Assembly: GCA_045613685.1 (NCBI GenBank)
Contig: JAZLBL010000032.1
Coordinates: forward strand, 1 to 14,629
DNA: 14,629 nucleotides
Direction of reading: 5' to 3'
Origin: Fimenecus sp045613685
Lineage (GTDB): Bacteria; Bacillota; Clostridia; Oscillospirales; Acutalibacteraceae
The notes under the pieces were generated by a model that worked only from the letters and a program-made list of their open reading frames with translations, was not told where the DNA came from and did not search any database. Position 1 is the stretch's first letter. Every line of letters begins with the position of its first letter. Positions 1 through 6,232 of this stretch are shown here, piece by piece. A program made the position numbers and the translations under genes.

Positions 1-356
1 CCTGCCTCATACTGTCCTTTAGGGATACTTTCAATTCCACCTCTATATATTTCTGAAAAATATGCTGCATAATTTATAACAAAAGCTATGAGTGCCGCAG
101 TCATTCGTGATTTCATTGGAGTACCAAATACTAATCCAGGAACGTAAAACACCACAAAAAGCTGGAGCATCAGAGGCGTACCTCTGATGACCCAGACAAA
201 TGCTTTTGTTATAAACTTTATTATTTTAATTTTAGACATTGACCCCATAGAAATAATCAAACCCAGAGGCAATGCAAAGAGCAAAGTTGCTCCAAACAAA
301 TAACAATTTTGAAAAAAGCCCTCTAATAACTCAAGGGAAACTTGAACAAAAGACAT
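1..356 (-). CDS. Polar amino acid ABC transporter permease, 3' end cut by window edge
   Basis: Inner-membrane permease subunit of a polar amino acid ABC importer (HisM/GlnP type), which would form the channel used by the solute-binding protein encoded just upstream. Only the first 118 codons are in the window. They begin MSFVQVSLELLEGFFQN and contain the family motif VIRGTPLMLQLFVVFY (about residues 56-71). Further on is NYAAYFSEIYRGGIESIPKGQ (split here by the reader as NYAAYFSEIYRGG plus IESIPKGQ), which leads into the EAA loop that contacts the ATPase. Hydrophobic segments lie near residues 12-36, 62-80 and 84-100. The ATG at 354-356 has an AAGGAG ribosome binding site at 364-369, immediately after the stop codon of the binding protein, so the two genes form one operon. 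The ATPase gene is not in the window and may lie beyond the left edge. Confidence 0.93.
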   Translation of the reverse strand, partial: MSFVQVSLELLEGFFQNCYLFGATLLFALPLGLIISMGSMSKIKIIKFITKAFVWVIRGTPLMLQLFVVFYVPGLVFGTPMKSRMTAALIAFVINYAAYFSEIYRGGIESIPKGQYEA

Positions 357-371
357 CAATAAACTCCTTGA

Positions 372-1166
372 TTAGTTAGCCTTAACAACGCCAACCTGTT
401 TGTTTTCCATATAAGGAATAGAAATTTGCATATTTTCTGCTCTTTCTTCAGTAATAGTCATACCGTTCCAAATGCAGTCAATATTTTTACTTGCAAGTTC
501 TGTTTCTTTTGCATTCCAATCGATTTCTTGGAAAACAACTTTAAGACCGAGTTTATCAGCAACAGCTTTTGCAAACTCTGTTTCAAAACCAATGAGTTCG
601 CCATTGTCATCTTTATAGTTCATTGGTGCAAAATATGTAATACCAACAACGAGTGTTCCCTTGTTCTTGATATATTCCCAGTCTGACTCTGCTGCTTTAA
701 CTTCTTCATAATCATCGCCAGCAAGAATAAGGTCTTGAAGCTTATATTTTGTTGCGATTGTATTAAGTGTTCCGTCGACTTTAAGTTCTTTGATTGCTTT
801 ATTTACATAGTTTACTGTGTCAGAACCTTTTCTAAATGCAATACCATATTTTTCAGGTGCAAAAGATGCATCTTCAACGACTTTAAGGTCAGCATAGTCT
901 GTTCCTTCACCAATTGAACCGATTGACATAACATAGTCAACAATCGCCATATCAGCTGTGCCTGACTTAACTTCCATAAGAGCTTTTGCCATTGTATCAA
1001 CAGGTGTTTTTGTGAAATCTGCAAAATATGCATTAGTATTCATAACTTCTTCACCAGCTGAACCAGCTTCAGCAACAACGATTTGAGCTGTTTCGCCACA
1101 ACCAGCGAAACAAAGTGCCATCATGAGTACTGCCATTACAACAGCAAGAATTTTTGTGAGTTTCAT
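372..1166 (-). CDS. Amino acid ABC transporter solute-binding lipoprotein, apparently circularly permuted (lobe 2 before lobe 1)
   Basis: Extracytoplasmic binding protein (SBP_bac_3 family, PF00497) that should capture a polar amino acid for the adjacent permease. Residues 1-22 are a lipoprotein signal ending in FAGC, with Cys23 as the lipidated residue. The order of the rest is unusual. Residues 28-113 match the second lobe (VVAEAGSAGEE, SGTADMAIVDY, EKYGIAFRKGSD). Residues 114-148 match the usual C-terminal helix region (DGTLNTIATKYKL). Residues 149-168 form a linker. Residues 169-264 match what is normally the start of the mature protein (GTLVVGITYFAPMNY, GFETEFAKAVADKLG, IDCIWNGMTITEERAEN) and stop at VVKAN, where the chain normally crosses to lobe 2. 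Likely ligand residues are retained: Arg242 in TEER and Asp77 in the lobe-2 block. Length is that of one complete domain, so this is not a truncation. GAGAGG at 1175-1180 is the ribosome binding site. The ligand cannot be assigned. Confidence 0.93.
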   Translation of the reverse strand: MKLTKILAVVMAVLMMALCFAGCGETAQIVVAEAGSAGEEVMNTNAYFADFTKTPVDTMAKALMEVKSGTADMAIVDYVMSIGSIGEGTDYADLKVVEDASFAPEKYGIAFRKGSDTVNYVNKAIKELKVDGTLNTIATKYKLQDLILAGDDYEEVKAAESDWEYIKNKGTLVVGITYFAPMNYKDDNGELIGFETEFAKAVADKLGLKVVFQEIDWNAKETELASKNIDCIWNGMTITEERAENMQISIPYMENKQVGVVKAN

Positions 1167-1190
1167 TTTAATTACCTCTCTTTTTTTAGT

Positions 1191-1243
1191 GTGTTAAAGT
1201 GTTAATGTGTTAGTATAATATCACACTAAATTTATTTTGTCAA
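1191..1243 (-). promoter_or_regulatory. Proximal promoter and repeat operator of the amino acid transporter operon
   Basis: On the minus strand a perfect -35 box TTGACA (1238-1243) is followed after 17 bp by the -10 box TATTAT (1215-1220). Three tandem 8-bp repeats lie over the expected start site: GTGTTAAA (1191-1198), GTGTTAAT (1199-1206) and GTGTTAGT (1207-1214), read on the plus strand. An inverted partner, TCACAC, lies at 1221-1226 on the other side of the -10 box. Protein bound here would block initiation, so I infer a repressor site. The repressor is not identifiable from the window. Confidence 0.8.
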
Positions 1244-1278
1244 CAATTATTTTAAAAATTCTTTAAAAATATTTTAAT

Positions 1279-1331
1279 GTGGTAAAGTGCTAACGTGTTA
1301 TCATAGTAACACATCAAAAGAGCTTTGTCAA
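1279..1331 (-). promoter_or_regulatory. Distal promoter and repeat operator, a copy of the proximal one 88 bp away
   Basis: On the minus strand -35 TTGACA (1326-1331), a 17-bp spacer and -10 TACTAT (1303-1308). The same operator layout follows: GTGGTAAA (1279-1286), GTGCTAAC (1287-1294) and GTGTTATC (1295-1302) on the plus strand. TAACAC at 1307-1312 makes a perfect inverted pair with GTGTTA at 1295-1300. All elements lie exactly 88 bp from their counterparts in the proximal module. The -35 box begins only 7 bp after the stop codon of the preceding gene. Confidence 0.75.
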
Positions 1332-1338
1332 CAGAAAA

Positions 1339-1863
1339 TTAAAAATTTTTTATAATATTTTTTAAAAACTCTTCCGCTTTCTGGCAATCAGCCATATTTT
1401 CATTAGATTTTTTTAAAACAAGAACAATTGATGCAGTTACAATTAATCCCAAAACAATAGCTGACATTTTATTCATAGCACCTATACTCTGTGCGTAGTA
1501 AAGATAGCCAAGAACAGCACAAACTGCAAGAATATAAACCAATCTGATTAATGGGTCATAAATCTTATCATAAACCATTGCATATTCAACATATGAGCCT
1601 TTTTCATCTTCACCTACATCCAAAAAATAATGATATCTATCAAAGGTCATTGGTTGAAGTTGTTTATTACGAGTATAAATATATTTCACCTTATACATTT
1701 TATCAAGCTTATAGAATTTGCCAAAGATTCCTGTCATATCATCTTCTGCGGTTGGGGTTTTAAAAGCAACATTGAGTTTTTCACGTATTTTAAGTGTTGA
1801 CGCATCAATATAAATCTTTTTTGTCTCACTTAATTGTTTGTAACGAATTTTGTTGATTTCCAT
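1339..1863 (-). CDS. Uncharacterised protein with two C-terminal membrane helices
   Basis: I do not recognise the family. The protein is 174 residues from the chosen start. Residues 1-100 are soluble, charged and probably beta-rich (for example FGKFYKLDKMYKVKYIYTR). Two hydrophobic helices follow, at about 105-124 and 132-150, with a short amphipathic tail to 174 containing KKSNENMADCQKAEEFL. This suggests a hairpin membrane anchor with the N-terminal domain in the cytoplasm. An in-frame ATG exists at 1873-1875, but I prefer 1861-1863 because GGTGAT at 1868-1873 is then a properly spaced ribosome binding site; the upstream ATG would lie beside that site. The gene reads towards the amino acid transporter operon with no obvious terminator between, so read-through is possible. 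Confidence 0.75.
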   Translation of the reverse strand: MEINKIRYKQLSETKKIYIDASTLKIREKLNVAFKTPTAEDDMTGIFGKFYKLDKMYKVKYIYTRNKQLQPMTFDRYHYFLDVGEDEKGSYVEYAMVYDKIYDPLIRLVYILAVCAVLGYLYYAQSIGAMNKMSAIVLGLIVTASIVLVLKKSNENMADCQKAEEFLKNIIKNF

Positions 1864-1880
1864 TAACATCACCATATATA

Positions 1881-1909
1881 ATTCTATATCAAAATAATAT
1901 AAGTTTCAA
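1881..1909 (-). promoter_or_regulatory. Promoter of the two-helix membrane protein gene
   Basis: On the minus strand -35 TTGAAA (1904-1909), a 17-bp spacer and -10 TAGAAT (1881-1886). It lies 18 bp upstream of the chosen start codon and is back to back with the promoter of the pseudouridine synthase. Confidence 0.6.
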
Positions 1910-1910
1910 G

Positions 1911-1939
1911 TTGAAATGGAAATTAAGTTGTGGTATATT
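1911..1939 (+). promoter_or_regulatory. Promoter of the pseudouridine synthase gene
   Basis: -35 TTGAAA (1911-1916), a 17-bp spacer ending in TGG, and -10 TATATT (1934-1939). The TG upstream of the -10 box gives it extended -10 character. The two divergent -35 boxes form the palindrome TTTCAAGTTGAAA at 1904-1916. Confidence 0.6.
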
Positions 1940-1966
1940 TAATTGATATTATTTTGAGGTGCAAAA

Positions 1967-2929
1967 ATGAAGAGTTTTACAATCAATAAAAATGATGCTG
2001 ACCAGCGTCTCGACAAGTTTATAACTAAGTCTGTTCCCCTTCTCCCTAAAACACTTATGTATAAATATATAAGAATTAAAAGGATTAAGGTAAATGGCAA
2101 ACGTGCTGAGATTTCAACTCGACTTAATCTCGGTGATGTTGTTGATATGTATATTAATGATGAGTTTTTTGAAAAAGCACCTGAAAAGTATGATTTTCTT
2201 AAAGCATCAAAAAACCTTAACATCATTTACGAAGACGAAAACATTATTCTTTGCGATAAAAAGGTTGGTATACTCTCCCACCCTGACGATAACGAATACA
2301 TTGACACATTGATTGGACGAATTAAACGTTATCTCTATGAAAAAGGTGAATACAAACCTGATGATGAAAATTCTTTTGTACCATCACTTGTAAACAGAAT
2401 TGACCGAAATACCGGTGGTATTGTTATTGCTGCTAAAAATGCAGAAACGCTTCGTATTCTTAATCAAAAAATGAAAGACCGTGAATTACACAAATTTTAT
2501 CTTTGCATAGTTCACGGTGAAATCAAAGCTAAAAGTGGACTTTTAGAAGGATATCTTGTTAAAGACGAAAATAAAAACAAGGTTACTGTTTCAAAGAGAA
2601 AAACAGAAGATGCAAAAGAAATCCGTACTAAATACAATGTAATTGATACTGACGGAGATTTAAGTCTTGTTGAAGTTGAACTGCTTACAGGTCGAACACA
2701 TCAAATTCGTGCTCATTTTGCTTCTATCGGTCATCCACTTTTAGGTGATGGTAAATATGGCACAAATGCTCAAAACAAAAAATATGGTTATAAAAAGCAA
2801 TTCTTATATTCATATAAGCTTGTGTTTGATTTCACAACTGATGCAGGAATACTTGAATACTTAAATCACAAAGAGTTTGAAGTCAATGATGTATGGTTTA
2901 AAAATGAGTTTTATAATAAGGGATTATAA
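1967..2929 (+). CDS. RluA-family 23S rRNA pseudouridine synthase (RluC/RluD type)
   Basis: Cytoplasmic enzyme that isomerises specific uridines in structured RNA, probably 23S rRNA, to pseudouridine. The 320 residues have the usual two-part layout. An S4-like RNA-binding domain covers about residues 1-75 (DQRLDKFITKSVP, RIKVNGKRAE). The catalytic domain covers about 85-310. The catalytic motif reads VNRIDRNTGG, placing the nucleophilic aspartate at 146; most relatives have H-R-L-D, so Asn143 and Ile145 are mild variants. The later motif LLTGRTHQIRAHFASIGHPL is also present. GAGGTG at 1956-1961 is the ribosome binding site. The exact target uridines cannot be read from sequence, so I give no gene symbol. 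It is transcribed alone and ends at a terminator. Confidence 0.94.
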   Translation: MKSFTINKNDADQRLDKFITKSVPLLPKTLMYKYIRIKRIKVNGKRAEISTRLNLGDVVDMYINDEFFEKAPEKYDFLKASKNLNIIYEDENIILCDKKVGILSHPDDNEYIDTLIGRIKRYLYEKGEYKPDDENSFVPSLVNRIDRNTGGIVIAAKNAETLRILNQKMKDRELHKFYLCIVHGEIKAKSGLLEGYLVKDENKNKVTVSKRKTEDAKEIRTKYNVIDTDGDLSLVEVELLTGRTHQIRAHFASIGHPLLGDGKYGTNAQNKKYGYKKQFLYSYKLVFDFTTDAGILEYLNHKEFEVNDVWFKNEFYNKGL

Positions 2930-2963
2930 AAAAGGACGGTTTAAAACCGTCCTTTTATTTTAT
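2929..2963. terminator. Bidirectional intrinsic terminator between convergent genes
   Basis: The inverted repeat GGACGGTT (2934-2941) / AACCGTCC (2945-2952) is flanked by A-rich sequence on the left and TTTTATTTT on the right. It forms a GC-rich stem with a U-tract whichever strand is transcribed. It begins at the stop codon of the pseudouridine synthase and lies just past the end of the convergent DUF1295 gene, so it probably serves both. Confidence 0.9.
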
Positions 2964-2966
2964 GTA

Positions 2967-3758
2967 TTAGCCTACAAGCCATTTATATTTTTCTACACTG
3001 TAAAGTGGAATGAGTGGTAAAAGAATTGGCACTTCCTTTACATAAGCCTGATATTCAGGGTCGTCACCATAGTTTTTATTTTGTCGGATTTCAAGTCTTC
3101 TTGCTCCACCGAACATTATGTAAACGATTGCAACATAACCTGCGATTGCACAAATCCATTGCCAAGCACCATTAAGTGCTGTAACACCTGAAACAAAAAC
3201 ACCAGTCCAGATAAGCACCTCACCTAAATAGTTAGGGCAACGAACAATCTTGAATAAACCTACGTCGCAGAATCTCTTTGGATTTTTCTGCTTAAATTTA
3301 TTTTTTGTGTAGTCAGATGCAGATTCGAGAATAATGCCAAACGCCATAATAACTGTGCCGATGATTGCTGCTGCATCGGTTTTTACACCATTCTGCAAAC
3401 GGAACAAAATAGGACAAGTCTGGCACACATAAAGGATACCACAAGAAACCCATATAAAGAATTTTGCAATAAATTTCATCTCAGAGCCATCTTTGATTTC
3501 TGTCTTCATTGTAGTCTGGTATGATTTACTCTTTAATTCACGTCTAAGCAAATACAAACCTAAACGTAATCCATAAACGATGCAAAGGATTGAAAGAATT
3601 ACTGTTACAATTTCTAATTTGTTAAAAAACATTATAAGCATTGCAACGCCAATACCTGCAACTGCAAAGCCATAGCCTATTGAAATAAACCATACAAATT
3701 TTTTGTAACCTACTGCACACATTACGAGTGCTACTGCAAATGCGATTAAAAAGTACAT
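2967..3758 (-). CDS. DUF1295 / steroid 5-alpha-reductase-like integral membrane protein
   Basis: Polytopic membrane protein of 263 residues from the DUF1295 family (PF06966), related to the C-terminal part of steroid 5-alpha reductases and isoprenylcysteine methyltransferases. Hydrophobic segments lie near residues 2-16, 22-45, 48-70, 95-118, 127-145, 181-197 and 200-217. The family signature is visible: CDVGLFKIVRCPNYLGE (about 164-180), then GGARRLEIRQNKNYGDDPEYQAYV split over 217-240, and KEVPILLPLIP near the C-terminus. These are thought to bind a nucleotide cofactor such as NADPH, but the substrate is not known. It starts 20 bp after the ligA stop with a GGGTAGGT ribosome binding site, so it is probably co-transcribed with ligA. 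I see no functional link between the two. Confidence 0.88.
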   Translation of the reverse strand: MYFLIAFAVALVMCAVGYKKFVWFISIGYGFAVAGIGVAMLIMFFNKLEIVTVILSILCIVYGLRLGLYLLRRELKSKSYQTTMKTEIKDGSEMKFIAKFFIWVSCGILYVCQTCPILFRLQNGVKTDAAAIIGTVIMAFGIILESASDYTKNKFKQKNPKRFCDVGLFKIVRCPNYLGEVLIWTGVFVSGVTALNGAWQWICAIAGYVAIVYIMFGGARRLEIRQNKNYGDDPEYQAYVKEVPILLPLIPLYSVEKYKWLVG

Positions 3759-3778
3759 TTTGTTTTACCTACCCTTTA

Positions 3779-5761
3779 TTATTTTATCATTTCAGCAAAT
3801 TGTTCTTCGCTAATAATTGTGATACCTAAATCAGTTGCTTTTTGAAGTTTTGAGCCAGCTGACTCACCTGCTAAAACATAAGTTGTTTTCTTTGAAACAG
3901 ATGAAGACGCTTTTCCACCATAAGATTCAATAATCTCTTGCGCTTCTTTTCTGCCATATGTTGAAAGAGTGCCTGTAAGCACAAAGGTCATACCCTCAAA
4001 ACGAGTATCTTTGATTTCTCGCTGACTTTCCATATTAAGACCAAATGATTTTAATTCTTCAACCATTTGCTTTGTCTGGTCAAGTGCGAAAAATTCAACA
4101 ACAGAATCTGCCATAATTCCGCCAAAACCTTCGATATTAAGAATTTCTTCTTTTGTTGCTAAAACTATGTTATCAAGTGTTAAAAAGTGGTCAGCGAGTA
4201 ATTTTGACGCCTTTTGACCTATATGGCGAATGCCAAAAGCAAACAGAAGTTTTGAAAGGTCATTTTCTTTTGACTTTTCAATAGCTTTTCGCATATTTTC
4301 AGCAGATTTGTTACCCATACCATCAAGCTCTGCTATTTTATCATAATCTATGCGATAGATATCTGCAATTTTACTGATTAAACCTTTATTTAAAAGAGTT
4401 TCAAGAACTGCATCGCCAAGTCCCTCAATATCCATAGCATCTCGAGAGCAGAAATGAATAAGCACTCGCAAAAGTTGTGCGGGACAATCGGGATTATTAC
4501 AACGGATTGCTGCTTCACCATCTTCACGATGCACAGGTGAATTACAAGATGGACAAAACTTTGGCATTTCATAAGGAACTGCATTTTCTTCGTGTTTAAC
4601 AACAGAGAGCACTTCGGGAATAATGTCCCCTGCTTTACGGATTATAACAGTATCACCTATTCTTATACCCTTTTCAGTTATAAAATCCTGATTATGAAGC
4701 GTTGCACGGCTAACAGTTGACCCCGCAACTAAAACAGGCTCAAATACTGCAGTTGGGGTAAGTACACCAGTACGACCAACATTGATTTCAATATCGATAA
4801 GTTTTGTTTCTTTTTCTTCAGGCGGATATTTATAAGCCAATGCCCATTTAGGGAATTTCGCAGTACTGCCAATAGTTTCTCGCATTGAAAAATCATCAGT
4901 TTTAATTACAGCACCATCAATATCAAATGGCAATGTGTAACGAATTTCACCAATGCGTTCAATTTCTTTTAATGTGTCATCAATATTATTGAATTTATTA
5001 TAAAATGGAATTGTTTTAAAGCCTAATTCTTTCAAAAATTCAAGTGATTCATAATGACCTTTTATATCAGCTCCTTGAACTTGCTGAATATTGAAAACAT
5101 AAATATCAAGGTTTCGTTCAGCCGTAATTTTAGGATTTTTCTGTCTTATACTACCTGCTGCTGCATTTCTTGGGTTCTTGAATGGTTTTTCTCCATTAAG
5201 TTCTTGCTTTTCAACGATTTTTAAGAATACTTCTCGTGGCATATAAACTTCCCCACGAACTTCAATAAACGGAATATCCTTTTTAAGTCTTAATGGAATA
5301 GTTTTTATTGTACGAAGATTTGCTGTTATATCTTCACCTTGAACACCGTCACCACGGGTTGAGCCTCGAGTGAATACGCCATTTGTATATTCAAGTGACA
5401 CTGAGAGTCCGTCGATTTTAGGCTCAACAACATATTCTGCATTTGAGAACACGTCTTTTACTCTTTTATTGAAATCACGGACTTCGTCGTGCGAAAAAGC
5501 ATCTTGCAAACTTTCCATTTTAACAGTATGAACAACTGTTTCAAAGAGTCCGTCAGCTTGGCCACCTACTCTGTGAGTTGGTGAATCAGGTGCTAAAAGT
5601 TCGGGATATTCTTTTTCGATTGAGTCAAGCTCACGCATAAGCATATCGTACTCATAGTCAGAGATATCATTTTCATTTTCAACATAATAACGATAGATAT
5701 GATAATTGAGCTCTTTGCGAAGCTCTGCAGCTCTTAACTTTTTCTGTTCAAAATCGTTCAT
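3779..5761 (-). CDS. ligA: NAD+-dependent DNA ligase LigA
   Basis: Essential cytoplasmic enzyme that seals nicks in DNA, joining Okazaki fragments and completing excision repair with NAD+ as the adenylate donor. The 660 residues show every expected domain. An N-terminal Ia domain covers about 1-65 (YHIYRYYVENENDISDYEYD). The adenylation domain contains the lysine nucleophile in VEPKIDGLS (Lys115), followed by TRGDGVQGED and VRGEVYMP. The OB fold covers about 317-390 (INVGRTGVLTPTAVFEPV). A zinc finger uses Cys403, Cys406, Cys421 and Cys426. Helix-hairpin-helix repeats cover about 440-575, and a BRCT domain covers about 583-660 (FVLTGTLSTYGRKEAQEIIE). The start is supported by AAAGGTGA a few bases upstream. 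It is first in a two-gene unit with the DUF1295 protein. No convincing promoter is visible in the short region before it. Confidence 0.98.
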   Translation of the reverse strand: MNDFEQKKLRAAELRKELNYHIYRYYVENENDISDYEYDMLMRELDSIEKEYPELLAPDSPTHRVGGQADGLFETVVHTVKMESLQDAFSHDEVRDFNKRVKDVFSNAEYVVEPKIDGLSVSLEYTNGVFTRGSTRGDGVQGEDITANLRTIKTIPLRLKKDIPFIEVRGEVYMPREVFLKIVEKQELNGEKPFKNPRNAAAGSIRQKNPKITAERNLDIYVFNIQQVQGADIKGHYESLEFLKELGFKTIPFYNKFNNIDDTLKEIERIGEIRYTLPFDIDGAVIKTDDFSMRETIGSTAKFPKWALAYKYPPEEKETKLIDIEINVGRTGVLTPTAVFEPVLVAGSTVSRATLHNQDFITEKGIRIGDTVIIRKAGDIIPEVLSVVKHEENAVPYEMPKFCPSCNSPVHREDGEAAIRCNNPDCPAQLLRVLIHFCSRDAMDIEGLGDAVLETLLNKGLISKIADIYRIDYDKIAELDGMGNKSAENMRKAIEKSKENDLSKLLFAFGIRHIGQKASKLLADHFLTLDNIVLATKEEILNIEGFGGIMADSVVEFFALDQTKQMVEELKSFGLNMESQREIKDTRFEGMTFVLTGTLSTYGRKEAQEIIESYGGKASSSVSKKTTYVLAGESAGSKLQKATDLGITIISEEQFAEMIK

Positions 5762-5765
5762 TTAT

Positions 5766-5795
5766 TTCACCTTTTATTAAATCACTTTTTATAAT
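5766..5795 (+). promoter_or_regulatory. Possible promoter of the CmpB-like gene
   Basis: A perfect -10 box TATAAT (5790-5795) with a weak -35 TTCACC (5766-5771) 18 bp upstream. The expected start near 5802 leaves room for the ribosome binding site at 5824-5831. The weak -35 and overall AT richness limit confidence. Confidence 0.45.
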
Positions 5796-5836
5796 TATTC
5801 TCTCAATTTTGGGGATAATGTATAAAGGTGATTTTT

Positions 5837-6232
5837 TTGAGAAATTCGGTTATATATTTGATAATATTTTTAGTGGGTGGAATCGGTTATGGCGCCATTG
5901 AAGTAGCCTTTCGTGGTTACACCCACTGGTCAATGCTAATCACAGGTGGCTCAGCTTTTCTGTCACTTTATTTAATACACAGCACATTCCCGAATACATC
6001 AATTTTTATTAAAGCCTTATTCGGTATGGTTGTGATAACTTTGCTTGAATTATCTGTTGGGATAATCGTCAATAGAATTTTCTCGCTCGGTGTATGGGAT
6101 TATAGTAATTTACCATACAATTTATTAGGACAGATTTCTTTGCCATTCTCTGCTTGTTGGTATATTTTATCAATAATTGCTTTTTATCTTTTAGATAATA
6201 TTAAGCCTCTTGCTGATTTACAGAAATTCTGA
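5837..6232 (+). CDS. Small integral membrane protein of the CmpB-like family (PF06541)
   Basis: Membrane protein of 131 residues with about four helices (near residues 5-22, 32-48, 56-78 and 98-120). It carries the pattern typical of PF06541, annotated as putative ABC-transporter type IV: GAIEVAFRGYTHWSMLITGG near the N-terminus, ELSVGIIVNRIF in the middle, and VWDYSNLPYNLLGQISLPFS towards the C-terminus. Its function is not established, and no ATPase or partner lies beside it. I choose the TTG at 5837-5839 as start because AAAGGTGA (5824-5831) is then 5 bases upstream. The in-frame GTG at 5828 lies inside that ribosome binding site. It diverges from ligA, and its last 32 bases overlap the end of the convergent glycosidase gene. 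Confidence 0.82.
   Translation: MRNSVIYLIIFLVGGIGYGAIEVAFRGYTHWSMLITGGSAFLSLYLIHSTFPNTSIFIKALFGMVVITLLELSVGIIVNRIFSLGVWDYSNLPYNLLGQISLPFSACWYILSIIAFYLLDNIKPLADLQKF

Noticed and set aside
372..1166. Reading the binding protein as a truncated or frameshifted copy
   Set aside because: The frame is open from a good ribosome binding site to a stop codon followed at once by the permease ribosome binding site, and all parts of one domain are present, only in a different order.
1287..1294. Resemblance of TTAGCACT (minus strand) to half of the CIRCE element bound by HrcA
   Set aside because: The inverted second half with the 9-bp spacer is absent, and the bases are explained by the 8-bp repeat array.
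5762..5827. A promoter for ligA on the minus strand
   Set aside because: Candidate pairs such as TTGAGA with TTTAAT have poor spacing or would start transcription inside the ribosome binding site; no acceptable pair was found.
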